Origin: Chrysochromulina tobinii
Lineage: Eukaryota > Haptophyta > Prymnesiales > Chrysochromulinaceae
NCBI GenBank assembly: GCA_001275005.1
Contig: JWZX01003254.1
Span: 1-49,181 of the forward strand
Direction: 5' to 3'
Length of the DNA: 49,181 nt
Shown in pieces: positions 37,952 to 47,900 of this stretch. The translations under genes were made by a program, and so were the position numbers. The stretch's first letter is position 1; each line of letters starts with the position of its first letter. The notes beneath the pieces are model-generated. The model did no database searches and was not told where the DNA came from. It saw nothing but the letters and a program-made list of their open reading frames with translations.

Positions 37952-39111
37952 ATGCTCGTTCTCCCCTCGCTGGCACTCATGGGCCAGCTCTTCATTCCGG
38001 TCGGTGCTGGGCCTCGGCTGCCGGACCTGTTCAACTCCCTGGTTGCCAGCATCGAGCGCGACATGCGCCTGCCCCCACGCCCGGCAAACCCGTGCGCTGA
38101 GGTACGCTATAAGCCCTGGCGCGCGGCACTCGCCACCCCGGCCCCTCAGTATCCGCCTACGCGGCCACCCCCTCATCACGCAACGCAAATCCAACGTAAC
38201 CCCCCCCCAACCTCTCGCAGGACCTGCGCCGCCTCCACTGCTCGGACACGGCGTGCCTGATGCGCAGCGCAGAGTCGCTCGTCCCGGCATGCGCCTCCCT
38301 CCTCCTGAGCGAGCCCGAGGCGTCGCCGGAGCCGCTCGAGCAGCCACGCCACTCATCCACGGGCAGCTACGGCTTCTTCACGATGGAGTCAACTTCGGCC
38401 GACGGCCACGTGCAGCGCATGAGCGGCCCGATCGGCCTCGCGCACATCTTCGGTCCGTCTGCGATGGGGCCACGCTCGGCGATGCACGCCCCTCGCCTCG
38501 AGCTCAGCGGCTCGTTCATACCGATGCTCGAGGACTTCCTCTCGGGTGGTGATGGCCCCTTGTTCGAGACCCTGTTCGAGCCGGAGCCGCGCCAGCCGCG
38601 CTACCAGCCCCGCCCGCCGCCGCGCCACCCGTGCGAGCGCGAGCCCGTCTGCCAGCGCGAGCTCCAGGACCACACGCGCCTCGACGGCGGCGTCGAGTGC
38701 CTCGTGCGCCATCTCGAGCAGCTCTCGCACGACTGCCAGTGCTACGTGCACCAGATGACTGGGGGGCGGCTGATTGGCATGCCGCCCCCCGCCCCCGCAC
38801 CGCACCCGGCCGTGCACGTGCACACCGTGCCACCACCGGTGGATTACGTCGTCGAGCCGAGCACGGTCACTGTCGAGATCGAGGAGGATGACGGCATGCC
38901 TCCCCGTGCTCACTGCCTGCTCGTCTTCACGCTCCTCTTCCTCCTCACCTTCCTCGTCGCGCGCTCGCTCGCCCGGCTGCTCTGCGGCCGGCGCACGCGC
39001 CAAGTGGTCGTCGTGCAGCCGAACCAGGCCAAGATTGTCGCCGTCGGCCCGATGGTCGCCGCGGAGATTGTGCAGGTGGCCGAGCCGGCTACCAAGAAGG
39101 ACAGGTCGTGA
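37952..39111 (+). CDS. GLG1-like Cys-rich type I membrane protein
   Basis: Two exons, 37952-38101 and 38221-39111, joined by a 119-bp GT-AG intron (GAG/GTACGC, CTCGCAG/GAC), encode about 446 residues. The N-terminus begins MLVLPSLALMGQLFIPVGAG, a likely signal peptide. Across the junction runs NPCAE-DLRRLHCSDTACL and then SLVPACASLLL, and a second block reads ECLVRHLEQLSHDCQCYVHQM. This spacing of Cys with LS..C resembles the Cys-rich repeats of Golgi apparatus protein 1 (GLG1). A Pro-rich linker leads to one transmembrane helix (CLLVFTLLFLLTFLVARSLA) and a basic cytosolic tail ending KKDRS. Location in the Golgi or secretory membrane is inferred. The repeat assignment is moderate; the membrane topology is well supported. 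Confidence 0.72.
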
Positions 39112-39770
39112 GGGAACGACGTGCCGCGGCACAGCGAATCGAGGGCAAGATTGGGCACGGCCGTGGCTGTGCCCAGACCGTGACAGGATTACGTGCATTC
39201 TGGGTAGGTGGGGTGCGCCCGAGCGCTGTGCATGCACATTCACCCCGTAGTGTTACTGGTGTGTTTACATCCGGAGGTTCGGACGGACGGACGGCGTCCC
39301 AGGCGAGTTATAGTGATTAGTGTGTGAGGTCACGTCAAGTGCAGCTGCCCGGGGGCGTACCGGGGGCGGGGCCTCAAATGTGTGTCGCGCCCAGGCGCGC
39401 TAGGTATGAATCCCAGGTCATATATGCGTTCGTGAGACGTGACCTCTGTCACCACGACGCGCGGTCCACACGCCGCGGCGCGACGGCATCCGGGGTCTCG
39501 TCTCGCGTCTCGGCCGCCCGCTGCCAGCTCATGTGCCAGCTGCCTCCGGCTCGCTGGTGGCTGGAAATTGTTTCGACTGGAAATTTGCGAAATCGTTCTT
39601 TGTGCGAAAACGCGGTCGCGCGCTGAGGCGCGCATACGACAATCGTTATCATCAATATCATGCGCGGGGTAACGACCGAACGTCCGTGTCGCCCGGACAT
39701 CGACGAACCGCGCGCTTATAAAGTTATAATCGTCCGCGCGGCTCATATGCTGTGTCTGCCGCTCTCGTCC
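39112..39770. other. Intergenic region between convergent genes, with a TATA-like stretch
   Basis: The segment 39713-39730 (GCTTATAAAGTTATAATC) resembles a TATA region on the + strand, but no coding frame follows on that strand. AT-rich sequence lies around 39640-39665. No RNA gene was recognised. Confidence 0.45.
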
Positions 39771-40937
39771 TCACTCGTGGGGGACATCACGTAGCGCGCT
39801 GTCCGCGCCGGGCTGCGGCGCGGCGCCGGGCTGCGGCTCAGCCGAGCCAGCCTCAAGGACAAGGTCAAGCTCGACGAGGAGCGGGCAGTGGTCCGAGCCT
39901 AGGAACCCCTCACGCGAGGCGCCGCGGCCGCACACGAGCGCGCGCACCACGCGCACGCCCTCCCTCGGCACGATGCAGTAGTCGATTCGCATGCCCTTGT
40001 TGTAGTACCGCCCTTCGGCGGGAATGTTGACGCCCGGTGCGCCGCGCCAAGTGACGTCGCGTTGCCAGTCGGGTTCGGGCCACAAGCACCGATAGGCGTC
40101 AATCATGCGAGCGCGCTCGAGCGTACGGGCGAAGCGCGCCTGCTCGTTGGCCGTGAAGCCGGGCTGGCCGCGGTCGTCCGGATGCGCCGCGTCCGTGCCA
40201 TTCTGGTTTCGGAACCAACTGGGGTCCGGTCCAACGTCGTGCCAGCCTGCGGCGACGTTGAGGTCGCCGATCCATACGAGAGGACGTTCGCGCGGCGCAC
40301 AGAGCAGCGAGTCCAGCTCCACCTCCCACTGTCGCCGCCGCTCAAATGAAGCCTCGTTACTGCCGTTGTTGGGCACGTACGTGCCGAGAAGCTCAAGGTG
40401 CGCGAAGTGCGCGAGTATGACGCGGCCCTCCGGATGGTGCCGTCCGGCTGGCGCAGCTGCATCGAGGCTGTAGCGCACCTCGAGTGGCTGCGCGCGGTCC
40501 TTGCGCACGAGCAGGCCGCAGCCCGAGTATTTGTACTCGGCGAGCGACCAGTACGCCCGGTAGCCGGCCGAGCGCACGAAGTCGGCAATGGCGTCTGCTT
40601 CCTTGGACTGTGCGGGCGTCCCGCGCGCCATCTCAGACTGGCGCCGCGGCTTACCATCGCCCTTTTTGCAGCCAGGCGGCCCTGCAGCCGGCATCCGGAC
40701 CTCGGAGATGAATACGACGTCTGGAGCATGCTCCATGAGGAACTTTCTCACGGCCGACGCGTCTAGCTCCACACGCTGCAGGAGACTATTGGCGTTCCAG
40801 GTGACATAGCTTCGTACAGGTGGCTTCTCAGCAATGTTGCCATCGCTGGTGCCACCTCCAACTACGCTGTCCTCTTCGTCGCGTGGGCGCTTCTTCTCGG
40901 ACGACGCGCTTGGCTTGAAGAAGGAGGCGATGGACAT
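39771..40937 (-). CDS. AP endonuclease, ExoIII/APE1 family
   Basis: A base-excision-repair nuclease of about 388 residues from the ATG at 40937. The endonuclease/exonuclease/phosphatase fold begins near VTWNANSLLQRV (the family Asn). The metal-binding Glu is in FISEVRMP, the Asp/Asn pair in VWIGDLNVAAGWHD, RIDYCIVP precedes the end, and the catalytic Asp-His is in FLGSDHCPLLVEL. The N-terminus starts MSIASFFKPSASSEKKRPRDEE: MSIASFF resembles a PCNA-interacting peptide lacking the usual Gln, and the following basic cluster could be a nuclear signal. An in-frame stretch upstream to 40994 has no ATG. A short 5' coding exon is possible, which would restore a fuller PIP motif (QRMSIASFF). Confidence 0.9.
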   Translation of the reverse strand: MSIASFFKPSASSEKKRPRDEEDSVVGGGTSDGNIAEKPPVRSYVTWNANSLLQRVELDASAVRKFLMEHAPDVVFISEVRMPAAGPPGCKKGDGKPRRQSEMARGTPAQSKEADAIADFVRSAGYRAYWSLAEYKYSGCGLLVRKDRAQPLEVRYSLDAAAPAGRHHPEGRVILAHFAHLELLGTYVPNNGSNEASFERRRQWEVELDSLLCAPRERPLVWIGDLNVAAGWHDVGPDPSWFRNQNGTDAAHPDDRGQPGFTANEQARFARTLERARMIDAYRCLWPEPDWQRDVTWRGAPGVNIPAEGRYYNKGMRIDYCIVPREGVRVVRALVCGRGASREGFLGSDHCPLLVELDLVLEAGSAEPQPGAAPQPGADSALRDVPHE

Positions 40938-41538
40938 GCGTTGCGGAGCGGAGGCACTCGCTTTTTTGTCGCCGGGAGCAATGGCTAGAGACAAGAGAGA
41001 AGGCTACAGCGCAGTGCCGGAGCCATGAAAATGCGAATGTGTTTCACCGTGAAAAGAGAATTCATCTCAGATGCTGGAAGGGTTCGACTTTTACTGATCG
41101 AGGTTCAAGTGATTCTTACCGAACCACATGCCTATAATGCCCGGCACATATTTGGCCTAGGCGCAAACACATGTGGATCATGCTGGTCCTGGTGGCGGCA
41201 CACTCTGCACGGAGCAACACTACCGTCGCGATATCACTTTTGCACAGGGATCGGCGACCGGTGGTGCTTGCACATGGCACATGGGGCTGGGGACGTGTAC
41301 AACTAGGGCACGTTGACACTTTCTTCCAGAGCGAGCTTCGCCTGCCCCGGCCCTTAATCGCCTCGTCGCAAGCCTTGGTGCGTGAGCGCGCGCGTTGCGG
41401 TCGTGCTGTCATCCTGGACTTCTCACCTGAGGGCCTCGCTTGCTGCGGCCCTCGCCGGCGCCCTCAACGGCGCCGAGGATCGAATCCCCGGGCGCACTTA
41501 TTTGACTCCTGGCGCCGTGCGGCAGCAACCCCTCTCTA
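40938..41538. other. Gap between the AP endonuclease and bromodomain genes
   Basis: It holds the AP endonuclease promoter region (minus strand) and the doubtful plus-strand frame at 41171, described separately. No RNA gene was recognised. Confidence 0.45.
41171..41383 (+). pseudogene. Possible lipase-like fragment or first exon
   Basis: The frame begins MWIMLVLVAAHSARS, which has a signal-peptide look, and continues with PVVLAHGTWGWG and VDTFFQSELRL, recalling the oxyanion-hole strand and YF segment of alpha/beta-hydrolase lipases. After the codons for IASSQAL there is a good donor sequence (GTGCGTGAG at about 41379). Downstream the bromodomain gene occupies the opposite strand and no continuation with a GxSxG motif is seen. 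It may be a truncated remnant, a small secreted protein, or chance. Confidence 0.25.
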
Positions 41539-42637
41539 TTATGAGGCGCCGGCCTCGGACTTGGGCTGTTGCGCGGACTTGGTCTTGCTATTCGCCCATT
41601 TCAGCACATTCTGGAACGTCTCCATGTCGAGCTCGTCCACGTCCACCTCGACCTCCTTGTCGCCGCACTGCTGCACCGCCGCCTGGCACCCCCGCTGCAC
41701 TAGGCTGACCATCTGGTTCAGGTCCGCGAGCGTCAGCCGCGTGCAAAGGTCGTAAAATTTCTTCTTCTGCTGAAAGGTGGGCCATCCTGGCCGATCGGGG
41801 AGGGGACGACCCGGGTCTGCGGTGGCGGAGCGCGTAATCAAAGCAAAGCGGCGGTCGAAGATGGCGGCGAGGATGCCCGCGACGACGCCGATGAACGACT
41901 GCGCCGAGTTGTACGTGATCGCGTTCTGCCAAATTAGCCGCACGTCGTGCGCAAAGTCCTCAACTGACATGTACTGTGAGCGCTCCATCTTCTTGTGGAC
42001 GGTGCCGAGGTCCATCGGCTGAGAGATGACCTGCGGGTAGTCGTGCAGCTGGAGCGCGACGTGGTCGAGTGGCTCGCGGAACCACTCGGAGAAGGGGTTC
42101 TTGCGCATGTCCTCGAGCAGCAGCTGGCAGCGCTCCATAGAGCCAATATCGGGCGCGTTGACCGACTCTGCCTCCTTCTCGAGGTCCTCGCACCGCTTCT
42201 CGAAGACGTCGGAGAGCGTTTTGGCCGCCTTGAAGTACATCGAGTCGGGCGCGTTGAAGATGAAGGCGTTCTTCCACACGAGGCGCACGTCATTGATGAA
42301 GCTCTCAAGGCGCTCGTAGTGCGGCTTTTGCAGGTTTTCTGACACAGTGCCCAGGTCCATAGGCTCCTTGATCAGCTTGGGGTAGTCGACGAGCCCGAAC
42401 TTCTTCCACTCGACAGGCCGGCTGAAATGCACGCCCTGGCTGCGCTTCATGAGGCTCTTCACCAGCGCGTCGCACTGCGCGCGCGGAAGTGAGGAAGCAC
42501 GAGGGGCGGGGGCGTGAGCTCGAGGATGGGCTGTGAGGTGTGGTCGACCGGCTGGCACGCATGGTGGTTGCACGCAGTGGCTGCAGCTCTGAGAGGCCGT
42601 GTCTGGCGCGGACCTTGCGCTGCATAGCCTCGTCCAT
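41539..42637 (-). CDS. Short BET-type protein: two bromodomains plus NET domain
   Basis: An acetyl-lysine reader of chromatin, about 319 residues. The model uses a 24-nt first exon (42637-42614, MDEAMQRK), a 139-bp intron (donor AAG/GTCCGC, acceptor GCGCAG) and exon 2 (42474-41539). The junction QRK-CDALVKSLMKR gives a normal bromodomain helix Z. Bromodomain 1 has DYPKLIKEPMDLGTV and NAFIFNAPDS. Bromodomain 2 has DYPQVISQPMDLGTVHKKM and NAITYNSAQS; both keep the Asn used for acetyl-lysine binding. The C-terminus matches an extraterminal (NET) domain (YDLCTRLTLADLNQMV, VDVDELDMETFQNVLKW). The frame upstream of 42474 has no ATG, which is why a separate first exon is needed. Another upstream exon could exist. 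Confidence 0.86.
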
Positions 42638-43168
42638 CGGATTGAGCACGAAGGAGCTCGACACGCGCGATCGCTTGTCACGGTGCTGCGAGGCACAGAC
42701 GAGCGCAGAGAGACGACAGTGAGCGAGAGAGGGTGCTGTGGTGCGGCAAGGCTTCGCGCGCAGCTGCTGCTTCGCGCGCGTGCACACGCGTGCACGGCCC
42801 TCAGGCACTCGTTCAACAGACTGCAAGGCACGTGCGCTCAATGCACCTCATCAGCCATCTCGCCAAGCAAGGGCAAGTCTCTCTCTGAGAGACTTTGCGC
42901 CAGAGCGCCCTGCGTAGCCACAGGCGAAGCTCCTGTGTTCCTAGGAATTATTTGCTCGCGCGCTGTGGCCGGCGAGGCGACCATTTCGCTTTTATAGAAG
43001 GAGAAGTGCAGTGCACGTAGCACACGAGACCGCGCCGTCTTGTTTGATGACTCAATCTGTCAAGACACGACGTCTGACTCCCTCGCCGACTCCTAAACAT
43101 TTAAACGTTAGAAAACCCTAATCTATAGATCTGATCTAGATCAAGCGCCCCCCCCCCCTCCTTCCCCC
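42638..43168. other. Intergenic region between the BET and GH43-like genes
   Basis: It has short frames only. An AT-richer stretch at 43080-43145 is followed by a poly-C run (about 43147-43158) close to the 3' end of the glycosidase gene. No RNA gene was recognised. Confidence 0.5.
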
Positions 43169-44904
43169 TCAAAAGTCCTTGAGGCTCCACGCGTCAAACC
43201 ACGGAAGCGTCCACTTCGACGGGTTGGTGGGCGGCACGACCGCCGCGCACAGCGTGCTGGGGTTGCCGTTGCCGTCGTCGGCCGTCACGAGCCCCGGCGC
43301 GCCCGCCGCGGGCAGCTCGAACGCCTCGTTCCACGCGGGCGGCGACCCGCACGCGTACGCGATGATCGGGTTGCCCGCCACGAGCTGCTGGTTGGCGACG
43401 TTCCACGACACGCACCCAGCGTCCCTCGCGTGGGGCGTCGACGTGACGGCGCCCGAGCCGCCGCCGGCCGCGTGCCAGCGCTGCAGCGGGTCGGCCGCGC
43501 TGCACGCCGCCAGCTCCAGCGCGCCGCGGTTGGCGCCGTCGGGCGACTGCGAGACGCACAGCCCCGTCGTCACGTGCGTGACGGACGCGTCGCTCGGCGA
43601 CAGAAGGAACGCGGGCGCCGTGAGGCAAATGTCGAGCACAAACACCCAGCCCGGCGCGGGCGTCGCGGGCGCGGGGCCCGACGGCGGCAGCAGCGGCAGC
43701 CAGATGGCCGTCATGTTGTCCAGCCCGCCCGGGCCGTTCTCGTTCCACCGGTCCGCCATCCAGATGTGCGTGACGTGGCCGTCGGCGTGCACGAACGGGA
43801 AGATGAACGTGGACTGGGAGTCGTACGTGTTGGAAGATGAACTCGGGTTGTAGTTGTTGACCCACTGCGCGCCCACGAGGCTCGCGTTGGGCGACGTGAC
43901 GAACTGCGCCGCGTTGGAGGCCCACCCGGTGAGGTGCGAGCCCGCCGCGTGCAACGTGCCGTTGACGTCGCGCATGAGCGCCTGGCCCTCCATGTCGGGG
44001 CCCGCCGACACGATCCCCGCGGGGGTCGTGCCCGTCCAGTCGGCCGTCAGCTGCGAGATCCCCGCGTACTTGTTGCCCACCGACCGAATTAGGTACGCGT
44101 GGCCGTCGCCGCCGAGCGCCGGGTCGTCGTAGAACGTGCCCATGTCGTACGAGTCCTGGCCATCGGGGCGGAAGCAGGGCGTCACAAACTTGAACGGGCC
44201 CGTGACCGCGTCCGCCGTGAGCACGCCCACGGAGCGCATGGCGAAGCCGTCCGTGTCGCAGTGAAACCACAGCAAGTACTTCTTCGTCGTCGGGTTGCGC
44301 ATGAGCTTCGGGCGCTCCATGCGGTAGTACGGCTCCTTGTCGAAGGGCGGAGGTGCCAGAATGTCACTGCAGAGCGCGGGTGGGTGGCGGCGCCGCGCGG
44401 ACGCGAGGTCAAGACGGCCAGTGGACGGGGGGCGTGCGCGCGGGGCGGGCTTGCGGCGGCGCGAGCGCGGCGCGGGGCGGCCGGGCAGGGCCCGCACCTG
44501 TTGTTGAGCGCGCAGCCTTCGAACTTCCAGGCCTGAAGGTCCGTGCTGCTGAACAGATTGAAGCACGCGGAGATGTCCTGCGCAGGCGGGCGCGGGTGTT
44601 GGGTGGGGGCGACAATGGGCCGCTGCTACGTGGAGGGCGGCGGAGCGCGCAGCCTGTGTGCTGATCCACACTCTGCAGCTGCGGGCACCCCCCCCCAGCT
44701 CATACTCACCCCGCTGAGCACCTTCTTGCCCTCGCCGATCAGGTAGTAGACGCCGCCCTCGACGTACATGTTCGCGCCGCCAGCAAACACGCGATTGCCG
44801 TCCGTGTCGTACCAAGGAACGCCCGAGCGAATGACCGCCGTCTCGGGGCCCGCCGCGGCGGCGGCGGCTGCCGCCAGCGCGACGACGAGCGCTGGGGTCC
44901 GCAT
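43169..44904 (-). CDS. Secreted GH43-like glycosidase with trefoil-like C-terminal domain
   Basis: Three exons join in frame: 44904-44710, 44577-44498, 44366-43169, giving about 490 residues. Introns have GTGAGT/CAG and GTGCGG/CAG ends. A signal peptide is clear (MRTPALVVALAAAAAAAAG). The catalytic part follows the five-bladed propeller pattern of GH43 exo-galactanase-like enzymes: VYYLIGEGKKVLSG-DISACFNLFSSTDLQAW-KFEGCALNN, RMERPKLMRNPTTKKYLLWF, SYDMGTFYDDPAL and WMADRWNE. From about residue 348 a region with CVSQSPDGANRGALELAAC and QRWH resembles ricin-type beta-trefoil carbohydrate-binding modules. It likely acts outside the cell or in the secretory pathway on galactan-type or other plant/algal polysaccharides; the substrate is inferred. 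It is divergent from the LRR/IQ gene with only 72 bp between ATGs. Confidence 0.85.
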
Positions 44905-44976
44905 TTTTGGTGTGAAGCTGATACAAAATCGCGTCGTGTCGGTTCGAAGCCCCTTCTGTTGAGCACAAAGACAGCG
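44905..44976. promoter_or_regulatory. 72-bp head-to-head intergenic promoter, GH43-like/LRR-IQ
   Basis: The two start codons face apart with 72 bp between them. Both 5' UTRs and promoters must fit or overlap the neighbouring genes. No TATA box was identified. Confidence 0.55.
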
Positions 44977-47900
44977 ATGGCCCCGCTCTCCAAACTGGAC
45001 GCGTGGACCATCGTCGAGCGCACGACCAAGGAGACGGCCAAGGAGGCGGTCGGGCTCGATCTGCGCGAGCTCGCGCTGAACGACGTCGACGAGATCGGCG
45101 TGTGCTCCTCACTGCAGGTTGTGCTGCTCTCAGCCAACCTCTTCCAGCAGCTCAGCCCGAACGCGTTCTTCCAGTGCACGCGGCTAAAGAAGCTCGACCT
45201 TGCGCGCAACGGAATCACCGCGCTGCCCGATCGCAACATCTGGGGCCAGCTGCGTGAGCTCGTCGTCCTCTACCTGCACGACAACCAGCTAGGGTCGCTG
45301 CACGCGCTCGGCGAGCTCGTCGGTCTGCCAATGATATTGCGGCTCACGGCTTACGACAATCCGCTAGCCAAGCACCCAAGCTACCGACACTACTGCGTCA
45401 ACTCGCTCATCTCGCTCAGGGCGCTCGATCTTCACGTCGTCTCTGATGAGGAGCTCATCGAGGGCGCCACCTTTCCCCCGTCGCTCTGCACCAAATGCCC
45501 GGCGGCGTCGTTGCCGATCTTCGCGCCGCTGCCACCGCAGCATCTACCGGCGCCCGCGACGGACCAGGCGCTGCTCGCCGAGCTTCGCACCGAGCTGCGC
45601 GAGCTCAACCATACCCACGCGCGCCTCTCGCCCGTGCTCAAGCTGCAGTCGGCCGCGCGGTCCATTGTGCCACGAAGGCGGCTCGCAGTCCTAAAAAAGG
45701 AGTCGGGGCAGGCGGCGGCGGCGAAGGAGTACGCAAGGCAAAAGCTGGCGCAGGATAAGGCGCGAAGGGAGGCGGAGGAGAGGGAGAGGGCGGAGGCCGC
45801 GGAGCGCGAGCGCCTCGAGAAGCTTGCCGCCTCGGGCCGGCCGACGAGCCACATCGAGGCTACGAAGGAGTTGCTGGCGGCGCCGTCCCCCAAGGCGCCC
45901 ACGCCGCAAGCGTTTGCAGTCGCGCTTGCAGCAACTGCGGCGCCAGCGGAGCCGTCGCCGAAAGCACCCACGCCCAAGGATCCATCGCCGTTGGCGCCCC
46001 CGCCCAAGGACCCATCGCCAAAAGTACCCACGCCCAAGGACCCATCGCCAAAAGTACCCACGCCCAAGGACCCATCGCCGAAAGCACCCACGCCCAAGGA
46101 CCCATCGCCGAAGCAGCCGCTGCCGCCGAGCGACCCCCCAACGCCGGAACAGGAGAAGGCGGCGGTGAGCGTGCAGGCGGCCGTCCGTGGGCACGTTTCG
46201 CGCCGGGCCAACCTGGCGCGCCACACGGCCAACCTGCACGCCCCCTACCTATACGTGCAGACGCGCCACGTGCACGAGCTCGAGGCACTACTGCTGGAGG
46301 CACTCGGCCGCGAGCTGGCGGAGCAGGTCTACTTCGAGCCGACTGACTGCTATACGATCCGGCACAGTGGCGAGCTGCCTACCGACCTGACGAACCCGCC
46401 ACTCAGTGGGCTGCTCATCCGGCAGCGCGCGCAGCAGCCGCCAAAGTACAAACTGCGCCTCACGTGCATGCCGCGAGAGGCCAAGGAGCTGAAGGCGCTG
46501 TCCCGTTCATATGTGCGTCCGACCAAAGCGGAGCTGCGCCTGCTTCAGAAGGCTTTCGAGGCCGCCGACCGCGAGGACCGCGGCGTGCAGATGTCGTACG
46601 TGCGCCGGCAGCTCGTGCGCCTCGTGCTGCCCGATGTGATCCACTTTGGCGCCGTGTTGAACGCTGCGAGCGCGCGCAACGCGGACCTGTTGAGGACGAT
46701 GGGCGTGGACCCCAGTCAAGCGGCCTTGTCGCCCAAGGTGCTTTCCGAGCTCCTGGTGCCACTCACGCCGCCGGCAATCGACGTGGTCCTTGCGACGGTC
46801 ACCTTGCAGCGCGTGTGGCGTTCGATTGCGTGCCGCGCCAAAGTGCAGCCCTCGCTCACCCAGCGCCTGATCCGGCTGCGTGCGTCTACCCGGATGCAGC
46901 GCTGGTGGCGTTGGTGGCTCGTCAAGGAGCGCCTCCGCATGCTGCGCCTCGTGCGCGAGCGAGTCATCGCCACCACGTCGAACAAGCTCTACCTGCCCAC
47001 CGCCGTGTACGAGGATCTCAAAGGCAAGTATCCGCTCCATGCCAAAGGGCTCTGGCCAGAGCACTCGTCGCTCAAGTTTACCTTTGCGCACACGCATGAG
47101 CAGAACCTGCAGTACTTTGTTCTCCCGGACGCACTGCGCCCCGAGATGCCGCACTGGGCGGCGCCGCGCATCCCCATCGCGCAGACGCGCTCGCTACAGC
47201 AGCCTCAGGAGTCTCTGGCGCTGCTCACCGTCGGCGTGCGCATGGCGTCGGTGCCCAAGGCGCAGCTCAAGCGTTTCGTCAGCCGCGAGTGGACCTGCCT
47301 CGGCTTCCTTTCGACCCTCGAGGCATCGCGCCGTGTGGCGCTGCTCACTGCAATCTCGTACGAGCCTCTCGCGTTGCGCACCATCCATGGCCGTCTGCAG
47401 GGGACGTACTTTGCTCCGCTGTTCCTGTACACGTGGGAGGAGCTCGAGCGCTGGGAGGCGGCGAGTTGCATCCAGGCCGCCGCCCTTGCGATGCGCTCGC
47501 GCAAGCTCTTCAGCGTCATGCTCAAGCACGCGCGCGCCAGGATGGAGGAGGAGCGAAAAGGGCGCGCCGCCGCTCGTGCGAAAAACTCCCTCTTCAGCCA
47601 GGTCGGGTCGATCGACGTGGAGGCGACCGTACCGCCACCCCCGAAAGAGCTGGCGACACGCCCACAGACCTCGCCCGCGACAGGGCCCAACCTGAACCTG
47701 TCACTCGAGCAGCTCGAGCGCATGATCGATGGGCAGGCGGAGGTGCTTGGCGTGTACGGCCTGCCGCCAACCATCTCGGCGCAGGGCGAGATCGGCAAGG
47801 TACTCTCGGAGCAGCTCGCGCGGGAGGCCAAGGGTGTCCGCGAGATGAGCGCCGCGACGAGCCTCTTGCTGGCGGAGCGACGCGCGGCTGAGGTCGCTGC

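Noticed and set aside
41470-41500. GATCGAATCCC resembling a tRNA T-loop
   Set aside because: The stem bases do not pair, so no cloverleaf can be drawn.
43194-44270. Overlapping minus-strand frame within the GH43-like gene
   Set aside because: It is the other phase of the same exon, His/Arg-rich, with none of the propeller motifs.
44941-44951. Exact match to a tRNA B-box (GGTTCGAAGCC)
   Set aside because: The flanks cannot form a T-arm stem or acceptor stem and there is no A-box upstream.
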